DNA from: Thermohalobaculum sp050043005
GTDB lineage: Bacteria; Pseudomonadota; Alphaproteobacteria; Rhodobacterales; Rhodobacteraceae
Length of the DNA: 64,000 nt
Assembly: GCA_050043005.1 (NCBI GenBank)
Contig: JBHJIZ010000030.1
Location: forward strand, 1 to 64,000
Reading direction: 5' to 3'
Part shown: piece after piece, positions 59,356 through 64,000 of the stretch
Layout of the letters: every line of letters starts with the position of its first letter
How positions within the stretch are numbered: position 1 is the stretch's first letter
The notes under the pieces: generated by a model
The model's database searches: none
Told to the model about the DNA's origin: nothing
What the model saw: only the letters and a program-made list of their open reading frames with translations
Program-made: the position numbers and the translations under genes

Positions 59356-60585
59356 GTGACCGCCTTCGATTTCACGCACCTCTTGTCCGACAACTTGCCG
59401 CCTGCCGCCGGGCGCTGGTCCGGCTTCCCCGAGCATAACTTCGTCGGCGGTCACAACGACCGCGACAGCATCCCGGTCGACACCCTGATCGCGGCAATCA
59501 CAAAGCAATTGTCCGAACGCGGGCGCGAACTGGCGACCTACAATCTTGAAGGCGGCCCACAGGGCATGATCGAACTGCGCGAATTCGTTGCGCGCAAGAT
59601 GACCCAGGATCGGGGCATGCCAACAGCCCCCGATCAGGTGTTGATCACGTCCGGATCGCTGCAAGGCCTGGATCTGGTCAACGGCGTGCTGCTGAACCCT
59701 GGCGATACGGTCATCATTGAAGAGCACACCTATGGCGGCATGCTCTCGAAGGTTGCGCGGGCAGGCGCGAAGATCGTCGGCGCACCGATCGATGATGACG
59801 GGATCGATGTCGATGCCTTGACCGGCGTGCTCGACCGCTTGGCAGCGGACGGTGTCACGCCGAAGTATATCTACACCATTCCGACGGTGCAGAACCCGAC
59901 TGGCTCGGTCATGCCCATCGCACGGCGACATGAATTGCTGAACCTCGCGAAGGATCGCGGCATCCCGATCTTCGAGGATGAATGCTACGCCGACCTGGTC
60001 TTCGAAGGCGACTGGCCACCGGCGATCCGCGGCCTCGACGACAGTGGCCTGGTGATCCACATCGGCTCGTTCTCGAAGACGCTCGCGCCTGCTTTGCGCC
60101 TTGGATACATGGTGTGCGACTGGCCCTTGATGAGCCGGATGATGCCGCTCAAGTCGGACGCAGGCACCGGAGCTTTGGAGCAGATGCTGGTCGCCGAGTA
60201 CTTCGGCAATCACTTCGATGCACACCTCGAAATGCTGAAGCCGCGCCTGAAGCGCAAACTCGATGTGATGGCGGAAGCGGTCTCGCGCGAATTCGGGACA
60301 GCCGCCGAGTTCACCCGGCCAAAGGGCGGGATCTTCTTCTGGATGCGCATTCCGGGGATCGACACAACCAAGCTGACCGCCGCCGCGCTGCGCGAGGATC
60401 TGCACTTCAACCCAGGTGCAGGCTGGTCGACCTCAGATGCCAACCCGCGCGCAGGCGAGTCCCTGCGGCTCTGTTTTGCGTTGGCCACCGAAGATCAGAT
60501 CGATGCAGGCGTTGCAAAGCTGGCCGAGATTTGCCGCCGAGAGTTCGGCGTCCCAACCGTCAGCGGGAATGTCCAACACCCCTGA
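59356..60585 (+). CDS. PLP-dependent aminotransferase (class I/II, LysN/AAT-I type)
   Basis: 409 residues from GTG 59356 (GGGAG upstream). Fold type I aminotransferase; PLP lysine Lys241 in IGSFSKTLAPALRLGYM, tyrosine/asparagine pieces in TIPTVQNPTGSVMP, and FEDECYADLVF with the cofactor-binding aspartate. GSLQGLDLVNGVLLNPGDTV marks the PLP phosphate region. Similar to 2-aminoadipate or multi-substrate aminotransferases; substrate not certain. Stands alone after the G8/RTX gene and converges on the SDR gene. Confidence 0.9.
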   Translation: MTAFDFTHLLSDNLPPAAGRWSGFPEHNFVGGHNDRDSIPVDTLIAAITKQLSERGRELATYNLEGGPQGMIELREFVARKMTQDRGMPTAPDQVLITSGSLQGLDLVNGVLLNPGDTVIIEEHTYGGMLSKVARAGAKIVGAPIDDDGIDVDALTGVLDRLAADGVTPKYIYTIPTVQNPTGSVMPIARRHELLNLAKDRGIPIFEDECYADLVFEGDWPPAIRGLDDSGLVIHIGSFSKTLAPALRLGYMVCDWPLMSRMMPLKSDAGTGALEQMLVAEYFGNHFDAHLEMLKPRLKRKLDVMAEAVSREFGTAAEFTRPKGGIFFWMRIPGIDTTKLTAAALREDLHFNPGAGWSTSDANPRAGESLRLCFALATEDQIDAGVAKLAEICRREFGVPTVSGNVQHP

Positions 60586-60671
60586 TACGACGCGGGGCTC
60601 AGATTACGGAATGGTCAATACCGGAGTGTTTGGATGGTCCCGTACGTAACCGAAACCCCGATACACCGCTG

Positions 60672-61541
60672 TCAGCGGTTCTTTCGATCCTGTGCGTTCG
60701 TCGCCTCGATCGCTGCACGCGCCGCCTGCCATTCAGCGTCGCCCCAGGCCCGCAATTCGTAGAAATTGCCGCCCGTGCCCAAGGCCTGCGCACCATCCAT
60801 CGCGATGGTCTCGCCGGACAACCACTGACACCCATCGGACATCAGGAACGCGGCGAGGTTCTGTAGCTCCTCCATCGTACCGGGACGTCCCATCGGATTG
60901 CGCGCCTTCGTGCGCTCACCCGGCTCCATCCCCGGAGACAGACGCTTGTTCATGCCTTCGGTGGGTATCTCACCCGGCGCGATGCCGTTCAGTCGGATGC
61001 CATATCGGCCCCACTCTGCCGCCAGCGATTTCGTCATCACATCGATCGCGGCTTTCGACATCGCCGACGGCACCGTGAACGGCCCGCCATTGCGCACCCA
61101 AGTCACCAGGATCGAGGTGATGGACCCGCCCTGCCCCGCCTTGATCCAGCGCGTCCCGACCGCATGCGTCACATAGAACGTGCCTCGCATGACGATGTTG
61201 GCAACCGCATCGAACCCTTTGGGCGAGACATCCTCGGTTCGGGCAATAAAGTTGCCCGCCGCGTTGTTCACCAACCCGGTCAAAGGCTTGACCGCGAATA
61301 TCTCGCCGATCACTTCATCGACGGCGGCGGCGTTCCGGATGTCCAACGCATGGTGCTCGACCGTGCCGCCATGCGCCTCCATCAGTTCGGCTGCGGTATC
61401 CGCGAGAACACTCTCACGCCGTCCGCAGATCACGACCTCGGCGCCAAGCTCCAGGAACTTTGCGGCCATGGCCCGGCCCAGTCCCGTCCCGCCGCCCGTC
61501 ACCAGAATCCGCTGGCCATCAAAAAGACCGGGGGCGAACAT
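60672..61541 (-). CDS. SDR-family enoyl/dienoyl-CoA reductase-like protein
   Basis: 289 residues; start ATG 61539-61541 overlapping the upstream stop (TGATG), or GTG three bases earlier. Rossmann motif TGGGTGLG and NNAAGNF are standard. The region around the active site reads VTWVRNGGPFTVPSAMSKAA, which lines up with 2,4-dienoyl-CoA reductase (Ser-x-x-x-Lys kept) but has Trp where the catalytic Tyr of that enzyme sits. LAAEWGRYGIRLNGIAPGEI continues the match. It is the last gene of an acyl-CoA carboxylase operon, so it probably acts on a CoA ester, though a non-redox or altered role is possible. Confidence 0.85.
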   Translation of the reverse strand: MFAPGLFDGQRILVTGGGTGLGRAMAAKFLELGAEVVICGRRESVLADTAAELMEAHGGTVEHHALDIRNAAAVDEVIGEIFAVKPLTGLVNNAAGNFIARTEDVSPKGFDAVANIVMRGTFYVTHAVGTRWIKAGQGGSITSILVTWVRNGGPFTVPSAMSKAAIDVMTKSLAAEWGRYGIRLNGIAPGEIPTEGMNKRLSPGMEPGERTKARNPMGRPGTMEELQNLAAFLMSDGCQWLSGETIAMDGAQALGTGGNFYELRAWGDAEWQAARAAIEATNAQDRKNR

Positions 61542-61756
61542 CACCCGATCTCCAGCGCGATCTGTTCTTCCTCGACCACATCACCCTCGGCCACGTGCAG
61601 TTTCACAACCGTCCCCGCGACCGGCGCCTCATAGGGCACCTCCATCTTCATGACTTCCATGATCAGAAGCTCTTGCCCCTCTGCGACTGCGTCGCCTTCC
61701 TTGACGTGCAGCTTCCAGACGGACCCGGCGGTTTCAAACTCGACTTTCGTGGTCAT
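61541..61756 (-). CDS. Small biotin carboxyl carrier protein of an acyl-CoA carboxylase
   Basis: 71 residues from ATG 61754-61756 (MTTKVEFETAGSVWKL), with AAGGA upstream. It is a bare biotinyl domain: the biotinylated lysine is Lys37 in LLIMEVMKMEVPYEAPV. The length is that of a stand-alone carrier, lacking the N-terminal extension of AccB. It lies 10 bases after the carboxyltransferase gene and overlaps the SDR start, so it serves the operon's carboxylase. No biotin carboxylase gene is in view. Confidence 0.92.
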   Translation of the reverse strand: MTTKVEFETAGSVWKLHVKEGDAVAEGQELLIMEVMKMEVPYEAPVAGTVVKLHVAEGDVVEEEQIALEIG

Positions 61757-61766
61757 GGCGTGTCCT

Positions 61767-63314
61767 TCACGGGCGGATGGTGAAATGGCTCGGGCCGACA
61801 AGTCCCGGCAGCAGTGGCTGAATCCGGTCGATCCAGCGGCAGATCATCGGACGGGTTTCGCGCGGATCGATCAGTTCGTGCACAGCGAAAGCCTCGGCGC
61901 GTGGGAACATCGATTGCTTGGCTGCCAACATCTCCTCCAGTTCCCGGCGTCTGGCGTCCGGGTCCGGCGCAGCCGCAATCTCGCGATGGAAGGCAACCGC
62001 CACGCCGCCTTCGACCGGCAACGGTCCCTGCTCGGCCGATGGCCAGGCATAAACCTCGCCCTCCGGGCCGTAGTGTGCGACCTGGGCAACCCCGAAGGAC
62101 CGGCGCACCATGATTGAACACCACGGCACCGTCAGCATGGCCGCCGTCAAAGCCGCGTTCGCGCCATGCCGGATCGTGGCTTCCTTCTCGGCCTGAGAGC
62201 CAATCATGAAACCCGGTTCATCAACGAAGGTGACTATCGGGATGTGAAAGGTCTGGCACAGCTCCATGAAGCGCCGCGCTTTGTGCGCTCCCTGTGCGGT
62301 CATCGAACCCGCTAGATACTTGCCGTCATTGCCCCAAATGCCAACGACCTGTCCGTTCATCCGGGCAAGCCCCGTGATCTGCGAGCGACCATACCCTTTG
62401 CCGACCTCGAAGAAAGATCCCAGATCCGCGACAAGCCCGATCACCCTGCGCATGTCCAGCGCACGGCGCCGGTCGCGGGGAACGACCGAGATCAGTGCCT
62501 CTTCCTGCCGATCCACCGGATCGCTGCTCGATACGACGGAGGCAACGCGGTCGATGCTGTCCGGCAGGTAGGACAGGAATCGCCGTATCTGCGCCAGCGC
62601 ATCGGGCTCATCCTCGGCGGCATTGTCGACCGTGCCGTTCTTGGTGTGCACCTTGGCGCCGCCCAACTCATCCTTGGTCAGCTTCTCGCCCATCGCGCGT
62701 TCCACCACCGCGGGACCTGCGGTCAGGACCTGCGCCGTCGACTTTGACATGACCGAGAAATGCGAGGCGACCAACCGCCCGGCGGGCAATCCCGCCACAG
62801 CGCCCATCGCCCCGGTCGCAACGGGCACGGTCGCCATCACCTGCGCCACCGATTTGAACCGCGACCGTTCAAACACCGGTGCGGGCAGCGTTGCCTTGCC
62901 GGATCCACCGACCGAGCCGCCCGAACCTTCATGCAGCCGGATCAGCGGCACCTTGTACTGCAGCGCCAGATCCTCGGTGTAGACCGACTTACGGAACCCG
63001 GCGGCCGAGGGCGAGCCGCCCTTCAGCGTGAAGTCTTCTCCGCCAATGACGATCCGCCTGCCGTCCAGCTTCGCGAAGCCCAGCACGTAGTTCGCGGGTG
63101 AGAACCCGACCAATTCGCCCTTGCCGTCATGGATCGGTTCGCCCGCGCCGCGTCCGACTTCCTCGAACGAACCATCATCCACCAGCGCAGCGATCCGCTC
63201 CCGAACCGTGAGGCGCCCCTTAGAGTGTTGGCGTGCGATGGCCTCCGGCCCGCCCTGCTCCAGCGCCCAGGCACGGCGGCGGTGGATCTCATCGGCTTCG
63301 TCTTCCCAACTCAT
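61767..63314 (-). CDS. Acyl-CoA carboxylase carboxyltransferase subunit
   Basis: 515 residues from ATG 63312-63314 (MSWEDEADEIHRRRA). Two crotonase-fold halves of the PccB/AccD5 type: GRLTVRERIAALVDDGSFEE, RLHEGSGGSVGGSG with the oxyanion region, RRALDMRRVIGLVADLGSFF, IPIVTFVDEPGFMIGSQAEK and TVPWCSIMVRRSFGVAQVAH. It transfers carboxyl from biotin to an acyl-CoA (acetyl-, propionyl- or branched). It starts 10 bases after the enoyl-CoA hydratase gene. Substrate uncertain. Confidence 0.93.
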   Translation of the reverse strand: MSWEDEADEIHRRRAWALEQGGPEAIARQHSKGRLTVRERIAALVDDGSFEEVGRGAGEPIHDGKGELVGFSPANYVLGFAKLDGRRIVIGGEDFTLKGGSPSAAGFRKSVYTEDLALQYKVPLIRLHEGSGGSVGGSGKATLPAPVFERSRFKSVAQVMATVPVATGAMGAVAGLPAGRLVASHFSVMSKSTAQVLTAGPAVVERAMGEKLTKDELGGAKVHTKNGTVDNAAEDEPDALAQIRRFLSYLPDSIDRVASVVSSSDPVDRQEEALISVVPRDRRRALDMRRVIGLVADLGSFFEVGKGYGRSQITGLARMNGQVVGIWGNDGKYLAGSMTAQGAHKARRFMELCQTFHIPIVTFVDEPGFMIGSQAEKEATIRHGANAALTAAMLTVPWCSIMVRRSFGVAQVAHYGPEGEVYAWPSAEQGPLPVEGGVAVAFHREIAAAPDPDARRRELEEMLAAKQSMFPRAEAFAVHELIDPRETRPMICRWIDRIQPLLPGLVGPSHFTIRP

Positions 63315-63324
63315 GATTGCTGGC

Positions 63325-64000
63325 TCATTTGAATTCCCGTTCTTCCCACCAGGGGAAGAAATCCGGCAGATCTTCCGAGACCTTGCCGGTGAACTGCGGC
63401 GCACGCTTTTCCAGGAACGAGACGATCCCCTCCTTGGCATCAGGACCAGAGCCAAGCGCTGTCATACCCCGGCTGTCGATCTGGTGCGCCTCCATCGGAT
63501 GATCCGCACCCAGCATCTTCCACATCATGTGCCGGATCATGGTGATCGAAACGGCCGACGTGTTCTCGGCAATCTCTCGGGCCATCTCTCGGGCGCGCGG
63601 CAACAGATCCTCCGGTGCCAAGACCTCGCGGACCAGACCGCCCTCCAGCGCTTCCTGTGCCGCAAAGACACGCCCCGAGTAAGCCCATTCCAAAGCACGT
63701 GAAATCCCGACCACGCGTGGCAGAAACCAGCTCGAAGCCGCCTCGGGGACCACACCCCGGCGGGCGAACACGAACCCAAAGCGCGCCTCGGTCGATGCCA
63801 GCCGGATATCCATCGGCAATTGCATCGTGACACCGACACCTACAGCGGGTCCATTCACCGCCGAGATGATGGGTTTCTTCAGATCGAAGATCCGCAGCGA
63901 GACCAGCCCGCCACCGTCGCGCCGCGCATCGTTGGCATCGCCGCGCGACTCATAGTCGAACGTCGCCGCGCCCTGATGCAGATCCGCGCCTGCACAGAAA
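63325..64000 (-). CDS. Enoyl-CoA hydratase/isomerase family protein, 5' end off the window (partial)
   Basis: Crotonase-fold enzyme; 225 codons seen, N-terminus beyond the right edge. The oxyanion motif FCAGADLHQG and ISAVNGPAVGVGVTMQLPMD are visible, then FVFARRGVVPEAASSWFLPR with the catalytic glutamate position. The sequence resembles the larger group of hydratases near acyl-CoA carboxylases in Rhodobacterales. It is the first gene seen in the operon with the carboxyltransferase, carrier and SDR. Confidence 0.92.
   Translation of the reverse strand, partial: FCAGADLHQGAATFDYESRGDANDARRDGGGLVSLRIFDLKKPIISAVNGPAVGVGVTMQLPMDIRLASTEARFGFVFARRGVVPEAASSWFLPRVVGISRALEWAYSGRVFAAQEALEGGLVREVLAPEDLLPRAREMAREIAENTSAVSITMIRHMMWKMLGADHPMEAHQIDSRGMTALGSGPDAKEGIVSFLEKRAPQFTGKVSEDLPDFFPWWEEREFK

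Noticed and set aside
1..64000. Mobile elements, CRISPR arrays, rRNA or tRNA genes, prophage
   Set aside because: No transposase, integrase, regular spaced repeat or RNA gene pattern was recognised on either strand.

Overview
The window is a 64 kb stretch of a GC-rich alphaproteobacterial chromosome, most likely a member of the Rhodobacterales (Roseobacter/Rhodobacter group). This is inferred from gene content and order, not from a marker phylogeny: an HdaA-Ppk-Ppx cluster, a KpsF-LptC-LptA-LptB-RpoN-HPF-PtsN chromosome block, a Hsp20/DUF1150 pair, and a tad pilus locus whose CpaD position is taken by an OmpA-family lipoprotein. No rRNA, tRNA, CRISPR array, insertion sequence or phage module was seen.

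Layout. 1-13 kb: 3' part of proS, an Imm11-like protein, a quinone oxidoreductase, and a minus-strand operon of an AI-2E-family permease, hdaA, ppk and ppx. The permease gene carries an in-frame TAA. Next come a permuted papain-fold protein, a YcaQ-type DNA glycosylase, a DJ-1/PfpI protein and glyA. 13-25 kb: nadK, an RND efflux pair, a divergent pair of small lipoproteins (Sel1-like and CsgG-like), an Atm1-type ABC exporter, a LysM envelope protein, a LOG-family protein and sodB. 25-30 kb: LysE exporter, a fumarylacetoacetate hydrolase/alpha-beta hydrolase pair, and a diguanylate cyclase. 30-37 kb: rnd-like exonuclease, kpsF, lptC, lptA, lptB, rpoN, hpf and ptsN, which join LPS export with sigma-54/PTS-Ntr nitrogen control. 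37-41 kb: Hsp20/DUF1150, pyrE-pyrC, a lytic transglycosylase.

40.9-52.5 kb is a complete-looking type IVb (Flp/Tad) pilus locus: pilin, a terminator, then CpaB, secretin CpaC, an OmpA lipoprotein, two TadE/TadF-like pseudopilins, CpaE/TadZ, ATPase CpaF, TadB, TadC, two TPR lipoproteins and a TadV/CpaA prepilin peptidase. 52.5-54.7 kb holds a GntR regulator and an AlkK-like acyl-CoA ligase. 55-59.2 kb is one very large secreted-type protein: a G8 domain, a beta-helix-like body with an inserted Cys/His cassette occurring twice, and 27 uninterrupted RTX nonapeptides. 59.3-64 kb: a PLP aminotransferase and a minus-strand acyl-CoA carboxylase operon (enoyl-CoA hydratase, carboxyltransferase, small biotin carrier, SDR).

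The items most worth a second look are the G8/RTX giant with its CPETGG(S/A)ICHC cassettes, the stop codon in the AI-2E permease upstream of translationally coupled hdaA, the permuted papain-like protein, the pilin terminator and atypical pilin, and an SDR that appears to lack the catalytic tyrosine.
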